Of a stretch of 64,000 nt of DNA, positions 1-8,127 are shown piece after piece. How positions within the stretch are numbered: position 1 is the first letter of the stretch; each line of letters starts with the position of its first letter. Origin of the DNA: an uncultured Clostridia bacterium (GTDB lineage Bacteria > Bacillota > Clostridia > Christensenellales > Borkfalkiaceae); the NCBI GenBank assembly GCA_947626105.1, contig CANQQY010000002.1, positions 1 to 64,000 of the forward strand, read 5' to 3'. The notes below the pieces were generated by a model. The model had not been told where the DNA came from and made no database searches. It worked only from the letters and a program-made list of their open reading frames with translations. The translations under genes and the position numbers were made by a program.

Positions 1-73
1 GACCCAGAACGGGCTCGAACCGTCGACCTCCAGCGTGACAGGCTGGCGCTCTAACCAACTGAGCTACTGGGCC
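1..73 (-). tRNA. tRNA-Asp (anticodon GTC)
   Basis: Read on the minus strand this folds as a cloverleaf. The 7-bp acceptor stem is GGCCCAG/CTGGGTC, the T arm carries GGTTCGAGCC, and the anticodon stem CCAGC/GCTGG encloses loop CTGTCAC, giving anticodon GTC (Asp). The discriminator base and CCA lie beyond the window edge, so the gene is cut by one or more bases at its 3' end. It lies 28 bp downstream of tRNA-Met and probably shares its promoter. Confidence 0.95.
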
Positions 74-101
74 AAAAATGATTACGAAAGGCGCCGACGA
101 T

Positions 102-177
102 TGGTGGGCCTTCACGGATTCGAACCGCGGACCGATCGGTTATGAGCCGACTGCTCTAACCACTGCGCTAAAGGCCC
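102..177 (-). tRNA. tRNA-Met (anticodon CAT), elongator type
   Basis: The minus strand gives a complete 76-nt cloverleaf with encoded CCA. The acceptor stem is GGGCCTT/AAGGCCC and the anticodon stem GTCGG/CCGAT surrounds CTCATAA, so the anticodon is CAT. The acceptor stem is fully paired, which fits an elongator rather than the initiator (which has a 1-72 mismatch). An Ile2 tRNA with modified C34 cannot be excluded by eye, but the overall sequence is the typical Bacillota elongator Met form. Confidence 0.93.
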
Positions 178-209
178 ACGAGAACGCCGCTACATCGCAA
201 TGCTTGATT

Positions 210-238
210 ATCATAGTATAAACGGCGGCAAAAGTCAA
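210..238 (-). promoter_or_regulatory. Promoter for the tRNA-Met/tRNA-Asp pair
   Basis: On the minus strand a -35 TTGACT (233-238) is followed after 17 bp by -10 TATGAT (210-215). The expected start is about 25 nt before the mature tRNA-Met, as usual for a tRNA promoter. Confidence 0.7.
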
Positions 239-380
239 GTGTTTTTTTGCCCTAATTTCGAATTTAAGAAAACTTTTTTTCGACAAATTCTTTTTACTTC
301 GGAAAAGTTTCGGCAAAATCCCCTCTTGCGGCTCTGTTATAATCTTTTCGAGAATCAAATTTTGCGGGAGGAAACCTTTT

Positions 381-701
381 ATGAACATAGCGAGCTGCCG
401 CAGCGGGGAAGCCCTCTACATCTATCTCTCCGGCGAGATCGACGAACATTCCGTAAAAGACATCCGCGAGGAGGCGGACAAGCTCATCGACGACAATGCG
501 GGGCTCTCCCGCGCCGTATTCAATCTTGCGGGCGTCCGTTTTATGGACTCGACGGGGATCGGCTTTCTCATCGGCAGATATCGCAGGCTCAAACGTTACG
601 GCATGGGAATGTATCTCGAAGGCGCCGACACGGGGACGGACAAGCTCCTTTCCCTTTCGGGCGTCTACACGATCATGCCCAAGACACAGGAGACACTATG
701 A
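381..701 (+). CDS. spoIIAA: Anti-sigma F factor antagonist SpoIIAA
   Basis: A 106-residue STAS-domain protein that, when unphosphorylated, binds SpoIIAB and frees sigma F in the forespore. The phosphorylation site is in DSTGIG, with the serine at residue 57, and the length matches the family. The ATG follows a clear GGGAGG site. The stop overlaps the spoIIAB start as ATGA, indicating translational coupling. A TATAAT hexamer stands at 338-343 but I see no good -35. In model sporulators this operon is driven by sigma H, and I could not find a convincing sigma-H site. Confidence 0.95.
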   Translation: MNIASCRSGEALYIYLSGEIDEHSVKDIREEADKLIDDNAGLSRAVFNLAGVRFMDSTGIGFLIGRYRRLKRYGMGMYLEGADTGTDKLLSLSGVYTIMPKTQETL

Positions 702-1132
702 ACGAAATGCGTTTGAAATTTTTATCCCGTTCCGAAAACGAGGTGTTCGCGCGCAATGCGGTCGCCGCCTTTGCGCTGCCGCTCAATCCCACGCTCGACG
801 AGCTGTCCGATGTGAAAACCGCCGTTTCGGAAGCGGTGACGAACAGCATCGTGCACGCATACCGCGGCACGGAAGGCTGGATCGAGCTCACCTGCCGCAG
901 CGACGAAAGAAGTCTACATATCGAAATTTCCGACAGCGGCAAGGGGATCGAGGACGTCGGGAAGGCGCTCGAACCCTTCTTTACGACGCTGGAGGACGAG
1001 GAGCGTTCGGGCATGGGATTCACGATCATGCAGACATTTATGGATGAATTTTCCGTAAGCTCGGTTTCGGGGAAGGGGACAAAGGTGAAAATGAGGAAGG
1101 ACTTTGCCTCCGGGGCGAGCAATGCTGGGTGA
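698..1132 (+). CDS. spoIIAB: Anti-sigma F factor / serine kinase SpoIIAB
   Basis: A 144-residue GHKL-fold kinase that holds sigma F inactive and phosphorylates SpoIIAA. Visible ATP-binding boxes are the N box EAVTNSIVHAYRG, the G1 box DSGKGI and the G2 box RSGMGF. The start is the ATG overlapping the spoIIAA stop; a longer in-frame opening upstream is only the spoIIAA shadow. The 3' end overlaps sigF by 11 bp. Gene order AA-AB-sigF is the conserved spoIIA operon. Confidence 0.95.
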   Translation: MNEMRLKFLSRSENEVFARNAVAAFALPLNPTLDELSDVKTAVSEAVTNSIVHAYRGTEGWIELTCRSDERSLHIEISDSGKGIEDVGKALEPFFTTLEDEERSGMGFTIMQTFMDEFSVSSVSGKGTKVKMRKDFASGASNAG

Positions 1133-1847
1133 AGCGGAGACATTGGAACTCATCAGAAGCGCAAAAAAGGGGTCGAACGACGCGAAAGAGGCGCTTCTCG
1201 TCCACAATACTTCTCTTTTGAAGAGCATCGTAAAACGGTATCTGGGGAAAGGCGTCGAGTACGACGACCTGTATTCTCTCGCATGCATGGGACTTTTGAA
1301 GGCGATCTCGGGCTTCGACGAAAGTTTTCAGGTGCGCTTCTCCACCTATGCGGTGCCGATGATCGCAGGCGAGATCAAGCGCTTTTTAAGGGACGACGGG
1401 AGCGTAAAAGTTTCGCGCGCGCTCAAAAAGTCCGCACGGGAACTCAACAAATATATCGAGCACTACACAGCCGAGCACGGCTGCCAGCCGACCGTCAAAG
1501 AGCTTGCCGCAGCCTTCAATATGGAAGAAGGAGAAGTCGTGTTCACGCTCGGCTCGGGGCGTATGCCCGTTTCCATCTACGAGCAGAGCGATTATAAGGA
1601 CGAAAGAGCGGGTACGCTCGAGGACAGGCTTCCCGCAAAGGAAAACCCCGAGGACATGCTCGACAGGATGCTCCTGAAAGAGGCCATCGAAAAACTGCCC
1701 GAGCGAGAGAAAAAGATCGTCGTTTTGCGCTATTTCAGAGACATGACCCAAAGCGAAGTCGCAAAGGCGATCGGCGTGAGCCAGGTGCAGATCTCGCGCA
1801 TTGAAAGCCGCATCATTTCCCGTTTCAAGCACGATCTGACGGGCTGA
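1122..1847 (+). CDS. sigF: RNA polymerase sigma-F factor, forespore-specific
   Basis: A 241-residue sigma-70 family factor. Region 2 contains DLYSLACMGLLKAISGFD and FSTYAVPMIAGEIKRFLRDD. Region 3 follows. Region 4 has the helix-turn-helix MTQSEVAKAIGVSQVQISRIE near the C-terminus. The ATG at 1122 inside the end of spoIIAB is preferred to an upstream TTG because it gives the normal N-terminus. Third gene of the spoIIA operon. No spoVA genes follow; the gene is succeeded directly by intergenic repeats. Confidence 0.95.
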   Translation: MLGEAETLELIRSAKKGSNDAKEALLVHNTSLLKSIVKRYLGKGVEYDDLYSLACMGLLKAISGFDESFQVRFSTYAVPMIAGEIKRFLRDDGSVKVSRALKKSARELNKYIEHYTAEHGCQPTVKELAAAFNMEEGEVVFTLGSGRMPVSIYEQSDYKDERAGTLEDRLPAKENPEDMLDRMLLKEAIEKLPEREKKIVVLRYFRDMTQSEVAKAIGVSQVQISRIESRIISRFKHDLTG

Positions 1848-1849
1848 CA

Positions 1850-2205
1850 TGGGAGCATGTCCGCGATCCCCCCTCTCGGCTTCTCTTGTAGGGGATTGCA
1901 AGTGAAGCCGCCCCCTTCGAAAGAGGGAAGGCGAAGTTTATACCTCTCGGTTGTCACCGTAGGTGACTGAGGGGTTTTCTTTTCGCCCCTTATAGGGGAG
2001 CTGTCACGAACACAGTGAGTGACAGAGGGGTTTTGAAACCCCTTTCCCCCTGCGGGGGACTTCCCCTAAGAGGGGCAGCAAGAATAAGGTCGACGCAATC
2101 AGAATGAACCCCCACCTGCCGCGCCAAGAACGGTGCGCCACCCGCCCCCCTTCGAAAGGGGGCAGGTTTCCCCCACCACCGCCCGACAACTGTCGGCGGG
2201 CGCCT
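1850..2205. repeat. Mosaic of intergenic palindromic repeats
   Basis: No gene seen. The stretch contains several copies of short GC-rich motifs that recur throughout the window: GGTGACTGAGGGGTTTT, TAGGGGAGCTGTCAC, ACTTCCCCTAAGAGGGGC and CCCCCTTCGAAAGGGGGC. Each can form a small hairpin. Units are joined in both orientations. Confidence 0.75.
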
Positions 2206-2211
2206 AGGGGA

Positions 2212-2466
2212 TCAATCGTCGATCATACTCTTATCAAACAATTCGCCGATCTCCACGCCCAAGACTTTGGCGATGGCATAGAGCTCAATGTCCGTTACGG
2301 TGCGCGACCGATCTTCAATGCGCGAGATCGACCCGCGGCACACATAGACGGCATACAATTCCAACTGATTCAACAGCTTTTGCTGACTCATTCTCAATTC
2401 TTTGCGGCGTTTTGCAACATTTTCCCCAATCAGATTCATCTTTTGACCGTCAATGATCCGCGCCAT
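2212..2466 (-). CDS. XRE-family helix-turn-helix transcriptional regulator
   Basis: An 84-residue single-domain DNA-binding protein. The HTH runs about residues 13-70, with RMSQQKLLNQLELYAVYV followed by GSISRIEDRSRTV and a conserved LYAIAKVLGVEIGELF tail. The start at 2466 is chosen because an AAGGAG site lies just upstream; a longer in-frame start would lie inside the operator region. It is divergent from a SHOCT membrane protein, and two TGTCCT/AGGACA dyads lie between them. It probably represses that gene and perhaps itself. Its ligand, if any, is unknown. Confidence 0.85.
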   Translation of the reverse strand: MARIIDGQKMNLIGENVAKRRKELRMSQQKLLNQLELYAVYVCRGSISRIEDRSRTVTDIELYAIAKVLGVEIGELFDKSMIDD

Positions 2467-2490
2467 AGGTTTTCTCCTTTTCTCTAATTT

Positions 2491-2556
2491 TGTCTTGACA
2501 TAGGACAATTATCATGATATACTGATGAAAAATTAAAATTGTCCTGTCATAGGACA
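2491..2556 (+). promoter_or_regulatory. Promoter flanked by two matching operators
   Basis: A near-ideal promoter, TTGACA (2495-2500), 17 bp, TATACT (2518-2523), reads toward the SHOCT membrane protein. A dyad TGTCCT-N5-AGGACA at 2540-2556 is perfect. A second copy at 2491-2507, with one mismatch in the left arm, covers the -35. The two are 49 bp apart, so a repressor could block the -35 and sit downstream of the -10 together. The neighbouring XRE protein is the obvious candidate ligand. Confidence 0.8.
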
Positions 2557-2572
2557 AAACGGAGAAACCGGA

Positions 2573-3319
2573 ATGGAAACCAAAGAAATGAAAGCGATCA
2601 TATCGTGTAAAATGCGCAAGGGCATGCAAAATGCCCTCATTGTCTATGAGGGGTTTATTCTTATTATGGGCATTTTGGGATTTGCGGTTGATATAGATCA
2701 AGGAAAAGTAGTCGGCCTTCCCTTCTATGACGAACTTGAATTCTTTCACCTGAATTGGTGGTTTTTCTTGCCTATCAAAGATTATGGGAATAGCTCACGG
2801 AATTTGGGTTGGAGCGATTTTCATGCAGAAAATTTATTTCTTGTGATATTTATGATTCTTTTCCTTATGGCGATCCCTGCGATCGCTCTCCTTATCGCAA
2901 ATCGCAGAAGAAAATTGACTGAACTTGCGGCGAGCGAAAAAGAAATTGTCGGCTCCTACACTTCCTTTATCCCGATTTCAAAACTTTCTTTGAAAATGCC
3001 GGTCGATAAAATCGACAACATTACCGTTGCCGACAGTAAACTTTATTGGTTCACGGGAAAGAAGATCCGCATCAGCTTCACATCAAGCATCATCAGGATC
3101 CCCTATGCCCTCAATGCCGATGAGATCGTCGCATTTCTTACCGAGGCGATAGAAAAGGCAAAAGAGCGCAAAAGGATCGCTGCCGAAAAGCAAGTCGAAC
3201 AGCCGCAAGGAATTGATGGCGTCAACATTTTGAAAAAAATTGCCGAGCTGCGGGATTCGGGAATCATCACCGAAGAAGAATTTGAGCAAAAGAAAAAAGA
3301 AATTCTCGAAAAGATGTAA
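2573..3319 (+). CDS. Membrane protein with C-terminal SHOCT domain
   Basis: A 248-residue protein of unknown function. Two hydrophobic segments, about residues 22-40 and 88-108, flank an aromatic-rich loop. A soluble region follows (about 115-195) that resembles a PH-like fold only loosely. The last 30 residues, beginning ILKKIAELRDSGIITEEEF, are a SHOCT helix pair, a short oligomerisation module common at the C-terminus of membrane proteins. The ATG follows ACGGAGAAACCGGA. Expression is probably controlled by the divergent XRE repressor through the paired operators. Confidence 0.75.
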   Translation: METKEMKAIISCKMRKGMQNALIVYEGFILIMGILGFAVDIDQGKVVGLPFYDELEFFHLNWWFFLPIKDYGNSSRNLGWSDFHAENLFLVIFMILFLMAIPAIALLIANRRRKLTELAASEKEIVGSYTSFIPISKLSLKMPVDKIDNITVADSKLYWFTGKKIRISFTSSIIRIPYALNADEIVAFLTEAIEKAKERKRIAAEKQVEQPQGIDGVNILKKIAELRDSGIITEEEFEQKKKEILEKM

Positions 3320-3330
3320 AAAAATATTTG

Positions 3331-3363
3331 AAAAGGGACGGCGCCGAGTGCCGTCCCTTTTTT
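3331..3363 (+). terminator. Intrinsic terminator of the SHOCT gene
   Basis: Stem AAAAGGGACGGC / GCCGTCCCTTTT with loop GCCGAGT and a run of T, starting 12 bp after the stop codon. Confidence 0.85.
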
Positions 3364-3365
3364 GA

Positions 3366-3662
3366 AGATGCAGAATGACACGGTATAAGCCTTCCCCCTT
3401 CGGGGGGGGAAGGTGGCACGGCGCAAGCCGTGACGGATGGGGGGGAATAAGGGGAACGTCATCCCCCCCACCACCGCCTACGGCGGAGCCTCCCCCCGTG
3501 GGGGGGAGGCCTTTCTTGCTGCCCTTCTTAGGGGAAGTGTGAAACGCAGTGAGCCGAAGGGGTTTCAAAACCCCTCAGTCACGCAAGAGCGCGTGACAGC
3601 TCCCCTACAAGGGGAGCCAAGAAAAACCCCGCCGATCGTTCGGCAGGGCGTTCAATAACGTC
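3366..3662. repeat. Mosaic of intergenic palindromic repeats
   Basis: No gene seen. It holds a GGCACGGCGCAAGCCGTGACGG unit flanked by CCCCCTTCGGGGGG, a CACCACCGCCTACGGCGGAG unit, and the CCCCTCAGTCACGC...GCGTGACAGCTCCCC unit. A last hairpin GCCGATCGTTCGGC next to the GH3 stop may serve as its terminator. Confidence 0.7.
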
Positions 3663-3668
3663 ATCACA

Positions 3669-6600
3669 TCATTCTTCGGAGTCCGACGGCGCGGGGTCAG
3701 CCGAAACGCCCTCGGAACCGTCTGTATCGTCGGGCTCGGGCGTCAGTTCAACGGCCTTCGCCCTCTTGTTCCGCTTGATCCCCCTTGCGAGGAAGAACGC
3801 CATCACGCACTCACCCGCAAAGAGCACAAGGCACACGGGGAAGATCCCCCACCAGATCCACGAGGTGTTATACACGAACCCGCCCGAGGTGAGCGAGCGC
3901 GTCCCGCCCGCCGCCTGTTCGGTATCGACGAGCGTATAGAGCACATCGTGGCTCACCTTTTGCGCAAGGGTGACAAAGACGGGATCGTCCGCCATTTCGC
4001 CGTTATCGAAGAGATCCTGCCCGGGGACGGTGACATTGTTGAGCCAAATATCGTTGCCCGCCCAAATACCTCTGTACACGGGCATATAGTCGCTGTGTCC
4101 CGTATCCAGCCAGTCGGTGACGAGCGTCCCGCGGAAGCCCCATTCATTGCGCAGGATATCCGTGCAGAGCCCGCGGCTGCCGCCCGACCAAACCGCGCCG
4201 AGACGGTTCATGCTCGTCATGAGGGCGTTTGCGCCGCCCTCTTTTACGGCGATCTCAAAGGGTTTGAGATAGATCTCGCGCAGACTCTGTTCGGTGAGGA
4301 AGGTATAGAGCCCCTCGCGCAGCGTCTCCGTATCGTTGGCGACAAAGTGTTTGAGATAGCAATAGAGTCCCTTTTCCTTTGCCCCGCGGATGGTCTCCGC
4401 AGCCATTCTGCCCGAGAGCAAACCATCCTCCGAATAATATTCCCCGTTTCTGCCGCCGTAAGGATTGCGGTGAATGTTGGCGGCGGGGCCGTACCAACCG
4501 CGGATCCCGACATTCGCGTCCTGCGCTTCCTGTCCCACGCTCGCGCCGAGCGCATGGGCGAGCTCGGGGTTGAAGGTCTGGGCGAGCATAGTCGCGCTGG
4601 GATAGGGAATGAAAGAACAGGAATTACTGCTCGTCACGCGGGTATTGAGGCCGAGAGGCCCATCCAGATCGGCGAATTGCGGCTTTTTGACGCTCTCGAT
4701 CGCAACCGTCTTGAAAAAGCCGTCACGGATGAGCTGGAACATCTCGTTCTTTTGGATCTGTTTGAGAAGGTCGTCCCACTTTTCGTCGTCGTATCCCTCC
4801 GTATCCAGCATGTCGTCGAGATCAAGCTCCGCAGAGGCGCCCGTTTCGGGCATCTTCACGTCGCCGTAACCCGTCCGCGCGAGCTGTTCCTTGGAAGGAA
4901 CTTCCGTCGTTGCGACCTTATACCCCTCCGCGCTCCTCTCGCGGATGATCTTTTTGGGGAAGGTGCCCGCAAAATCCGCGCGGGAAAGATAGGTTACGGG
5001 AGTCGTCTCGCGGCTCCCGTCGATGGGGTAACCGTCCACGGTATCGTTCCCCGTAAAGCGGTTTTCCACGATCTCTCCCGTTGTTTCATCGGTATTATAG
5101 AGGACGTCCGCGGCAAGGTTACACGCGATCTCGGCGCTCTCTCCCTCACCCATGTCCGCAAACTCATGCGAGTTTTTCATCAATTTGAGGGAATAGTCGC
5201 CCGCGTCGAGCTCATACCCCGTGTGTCCGTTTTGATTCTTATCATAGCAGTCGTAGGAAGCCATCGACTGCGCGGAGAGGGTGAGCTCCACCGTGTCCTC
5301 GCCCTGCGGGGCGATGAGTTTCGTCTTTTTGAAATCGCCCAGCACGACGTACGCCTTCTCCACTTCGCCCGAAGTATAGGGGGCGGTATAATAGAGCTGT
5401 ACGACGTCTTTCGCGGCAAAATCCCCCGTATTTTTCACGCGTACGGTCAGAGAGATGACGTCGTTTGCATGCAATGCGATGGGCTGTGCCGCCGCCTCTC
5501 CGTTCACGAGGATCTTGTCGACCGACCAAGTAAATGTTGTGTAGGAACGCCCGTACCCGAAGGGATACTGCACCGTCGAGTTATAATCGAGGTATCCCTC
5601 TTTTGCCGCCGTCTCATACCAGCGGTAGCCGACGTAGATGCCTTCGTAATAGTCGATATATGCGTCGTAATAATTGCGCGTATAATTATTTGTGGAATCG
5701 AGATTGATGTACTTCGTCGAGCCGCCGTAGCCCGCATTGACGGAAGAGGGCGCCGTAGAGATATCGTAGGCATAGATGTCCGCCGTTCTGCCCGAGGGGG
5801 TGACGGGATTGCCGTCTTTATCTTCGCCGCGGAGAAGGTCGATGACGGAGCGTACGCCCGTCATTCCCGTGAGCCCCACGAGGAGCGCCGCGTCGATCCC
5901 TTCGTCGTTCAGAAAGCCGACTTCCATCGTATTGCTCGTATTGAGGAGCACGATCACCTTCTCGCAGCATTCCTTCGCAACGGCGATCATCTGCTCTTCC
6001 TCGGTGGAGAGTTGGAGATAGCGGCGGCTGTCGTCCACGAGCGTCTTATCGGAACCGTTGACCTGCTCCTGCTTGGTCTGGTTCATGCGCAAGTCCGCCG
6101 CCTCGCCGCCCGTACGTCCGATGACGACGAGCGCAACGGACGAAAACGCCCTTGCTTCGCTCTTGACCGCGTCCGTATAATACCCGGCGCCCGGCTCATG
6201 CAGGAAGAACTTTTTGGGCGTTGCGGGATTGTATGCGTCGGGCACTTCGACGTCGCCGCGGTACTCATCGAGAGACAGCCCCCACTGCTCGACGGGAGAG
6301 GAATAGAAATTTTCGTAGAGTTTATAGAGGGTCTCGTTATATTCGATACCCGCCTCTTTGAGCGCAGGGAAGAGCTTGATCTTTTCGAGCGAGGTATTGG
6401 AAAAGCCCGAACCGAACGCGCTCGTCATCCAGTCGTAAGCCGCCCAGCCGAACACGTTGACCTTTTTGATCTCCGCGTCGGAAAGGGGCAGCGCGCCGTT
6501 CTCGTTTTTGAGGAGCACCGTCCCCTCTTCCACGATGTCCTCGGTGAGCTGTGAGCCGTTTAAGAGCGTCTCGTCGGAAAGCTGCGTATCCCCGACGCCG

Positions 6601-6728
6601 TACAGCCAAAGGCTTATGGTGTCCGAAAAGATCGCGCTCGCCGCGATGAGCCCCGCAATCAGGATCGCGACAAGCGCCATGAAGGGCGTATAGATCGCAA
6701 CCAGAAACTTCGTTGACCTTTTTTTCAT
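3669..6728 (-). CDS. Membrane-anchored GH3 beta-glucosidase, swapped domain order
   Basis: A 1019-residue glycoside hydrolase family 3 protein. The usual C-terminal alpha/beta and fibronectin-like domains come first (about residues 35-590) and the catalytic TIM barrel second (about 640-930). The barrel has LKHFVANDTE and TLVTDWLDTG, so the nucleophile is probably Asp872. The swapped order is known from Ruminococcus and Butyrivibrio enzymes. A transmembrane helix lies near each end (residues 8-34 and about 955-978), followed by a charged acidic tail, so the enzyme should be held outside the membrane by both termini. The start at 6728 has AAGGAGG upstream. It lies 37 bp behind bioY and is probably cotranscribed. 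Confidence 0.88.
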   Translation of the reverse strand: MKKRSTKFLVAIYTPFMALVAILIAGLIAASAIFSDTISLWLYGVGDTQLSDETLLNGSQLTEDIVEEGTVLLKNENGALPLSDAEIKKVNVFGWAAYDWMTSAFGSGFSNTSLEKIKLFPALKEAGIEYNETLYKLYENFYSSPVEQWGLSLDEYRGDVEVPDAYNPATPKKFFLHEPGAGYYTDAVKSEARAFSSVALVVIGRTGGEAADLRMNQTKQEQVNGSDKTLVDDSRRYLQLSTEEEQMIAVAKECCEKVIVLLNTSNTMEVGFLNDEGIDAALLVGLTGMTGVRSVIDLLRGEDKDGNPVTPSGRTADIYAYDISTAPSSVNAGYGGSTKYINLDSTNNYTRNYYDAYIDYYEGIYVGYRWYETAAKEGYLDYNSTVQYPFGYGRSYTTFTWSVDKILVNGEAAAQPIALHANDVISLTVRVKNTGDFAAKDVVQLYYTAPYTSGEVEKAYVVLGDFKKTKLIAPQGEDTVELTLSAQSMASYDCYDKNQNGHTGYELDAGDYSLKLMKNSHEFADMGEGESAEIACNLAADVLYNTDETTGEIVENRFTGNDTVDGYPIDGSRETTPVTYLSRADFAGTFPKKIIRERSAEGYKVATTEVPSKEQLARTGYGDVKMPETGASAELDLDDMLDTEGYDDEKWDDLLKQIQKNEMFQLIRDGFFKTVAIESVKKPQFADLDGPLGLNTRVTSSNSCSFIPYPSATMLAQTFNPELAHALGASVGQEAQDANVGIRGWYGPAANIHRNPYGGRNGEYYSEDGLLSGRMAAETIRGAKEKGLYCYLKHFVANDTETLREGLYTFLTEQSLREIYLKPFEIAVKEGGANALMTSMNRLGAVWSGGSRGLCTDILRNEWGFRGTLVTDWLDTGHSDYMPVYRGIWAGNDIWLNNVTVPGQDLFDNGEMADDPVFVTLAQKVSHDVLYTLVDTEQAAGGTRSLTSGGFVYNTSWIWWGIFPVCLVLFAGECVMAFFLARGIKRNKRAKAVELTPEPDDTDGSEGVSADPAPSDSEE

Positions 6729-6765
6729 CCTTTTCCTCCTTATGACAAAACGGAGATCCCCGTTT

Positions 6766-7344
6766 TTATCCTGCATACCGTTCCAGACGGACGGAAAGAT
6801 AGGCCGCGGCAGCGAGCTTTACGGCGTCCGGCAGGAGATACGGGACGACGCAGAGCATAAGCGCCGCGCCCACTCCCATTGGATCCGCCGCCCCGCGGTT
6901 ATAGACCGTGAGAAACCATACCGTGCCGAAAAAATAACAGACCGCAAGTCCCGCGATCATTGCGGCGTAAAACATTCCCGTACGCGCCCATTTGCCCCTT
7001 ACGGGAAGGCGCCCCGCAAGCGCGGGCAAGAGCGCCGCGAAGAGAAATCCCAAAATGTAGCCGCCCGTCGCTCCCATGAGCGCGGGCACGCCCGCCTTGA
7101 AACCCGCAAAGACGGGGATCCCGACGAGCCCCATCAGGATATAGACGGCAACCGCCGCCATGCCGCGCCTAAGCCCGAACAGCGCCCCCACCGCCGCGAC
7201 CGCAAAGGTCTGCAACGTAAAGGGGACTTCCCCGATGGGCAGGGAGATCCATGCGCAGACGGTGATGAGGGCTACGCCGAGGGCGACTGTGGAAAGCTCC
7301 CTCGCCGCGCCGTGAAAGCGTTTTGTTTCGGCGCTCTTTTTCAT
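6766..7344 (-). CDS. bioY: BioY biotin transporter (ECF S component)
   Basis: A 192-residue protein with six hydrophobic segments and the BioY signature ISLPIGEVPFTLQTF near residue 35, GIPVFAGFKAGVPALMGATG in the middle and a final PYLLPDAVKLAAAAYL. BioY is the substrate-binding subunit that imports biotin with the shared EcfAAT module, which is not in this window. No ideal ribosome site precedes the ATG; the -10 hexamer is only 7 nt away, so the mRNA is probably leaderless. No clear BirA operator is visible. Confidence 0.9.
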   Translation of the reverse strand: MKKSAETKRFHGAARELSTVALGVALITVCAWISLPIGEVPFTLQTFAVAAVGALFGLRRGMAAVAVYILMGLVGIPVFAGFKAGVPALMGATGGYILGFLFAALLPALAGRLPVRGKWARTGMFYAAMIAGLAVCYFFGTVWFLTVYNRGAADPMGVGAALMLCVVPYLLPDAVKLAAAAYLSVRLERYAG

Positions 7345-7351
7345 GCCCTAT

Positions 7352-7380
7352 ATCATAGCATACAATTTTGAAATTATCAA
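7352..7380 (-). promoter_or_regulatory. bioY promoter, leaderless type
   Basis: On the minus strand TTGATA (7375-7380), 17 bp, TATGAT (7352-7357). Only 7 nt separate the -10 from the bioY ATG, placing the transcription start at or next to the A of ATG. Confidence 0.7.
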
Positions 7381-7390
7381 GTAGAAAATC

Positions 7391-7420
7391 AAAAAAAGGC
7401 TCCTCCCAAGGAGGAGCCTT
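7391..7420 (-). terminator. Intrinsic terminator after the split lipoprotein gene
   Basis: Read on the minus strand: stem AAGGCTCCTCC / GGAGGAGCCTT with a tight loop, followed by seven or more T. It separates the lipoprotein gene from bioY and lies just upstream of the bioY -35. Confidence 0.85.
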
Positions 7421-7464
7421 ACCTGCCCCCTTTTGGAAAGAGGCGGCAATTTCTACTTTTCAGA

Positions 7465-8127
7465 TCAAAGAGTCGGGATCTCTACGGCCGTCTTGCCGTA
7501 GTCGGAGAAAACGATCTCATACGTCATGCTCATTCCATACTCGGAGACAAAACACTCCAAGAGGATCATCCTGATCTTCCCGTCCTCAAACTGGACGACG
7601 CGTTTCGTGTATGTCCTCTCTTCGGTCGTCTTTTCGGCAGTACTCACATAATACTCCCCATTTTCGTCATAAGTATACGCCTCAAATGCGCCGAGGATCG
7701 TAAGCTCCTGCCCGGCAAACCCTTGCGGCGTGTTCTGTTGATATTTCTCCCCGTTCACATCCGTGGTTTTTGTTTGGGCGGCGTCAATATATACATATTC
7801 ATTTCCGGTTTGAGCGAAGTATTCCGTTTGCATCTGACTCATAAAAGAGTAATTTTGGAAAGCCCCGACGGCCTTTTCGATCCGATGATTTTCGAGATCC
7901 CAAAGATACTCGGTGGCCACTTTTAAGGACGTGGGATCCGAATCGTAGCTCATGATCACGTCCATCGTGACGTTTGTGTACGGAAGTTTGATGTTGTCCG
8001 CCCATTCGTCCGCCGTGACATGCGGATCACCGCCAAAGAGACGGCTTCCCTCTTTCGGGGCGGGCACGACCGTCGTGCCGTAGTCGGAAAAGACGTATCT
8101 TTGCCATCTGCCGTCATTGCCTTCTCC
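7465..8127 (-). pseudogene. Second domain of a tandem-duplicated lipoprotein, cut off by an in-frame stop
   Basis: This open frame of 220 codons continues in the same frame as the lipoprotein upstream, directly after its TAA. It has no start codon with a ribosome site; the first usable codon is a GTG at 8067. Its body matches the upstream domain: LGAFEAYTYDENGEYYVST here against LGAFEDYTYEETTGKYVTT upstream, and EDGK in both. The motif VFSDYG occurs twice, once just after the TAA and once at the C-terminus here (VFSDYGKTAVEIPTL). The two were therefore one protein with two tandem domains. An ATG with AAGGAG at 8117 is in another frame that closes after 53 codons. Confidence 0.65.

Noticed and set aside
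200..697. 310-codon frame starting at 200
   Set aside because: Only its last 144 codons (spoIIAB) are coding; the first part is spoIIAA read in the wrong frame.
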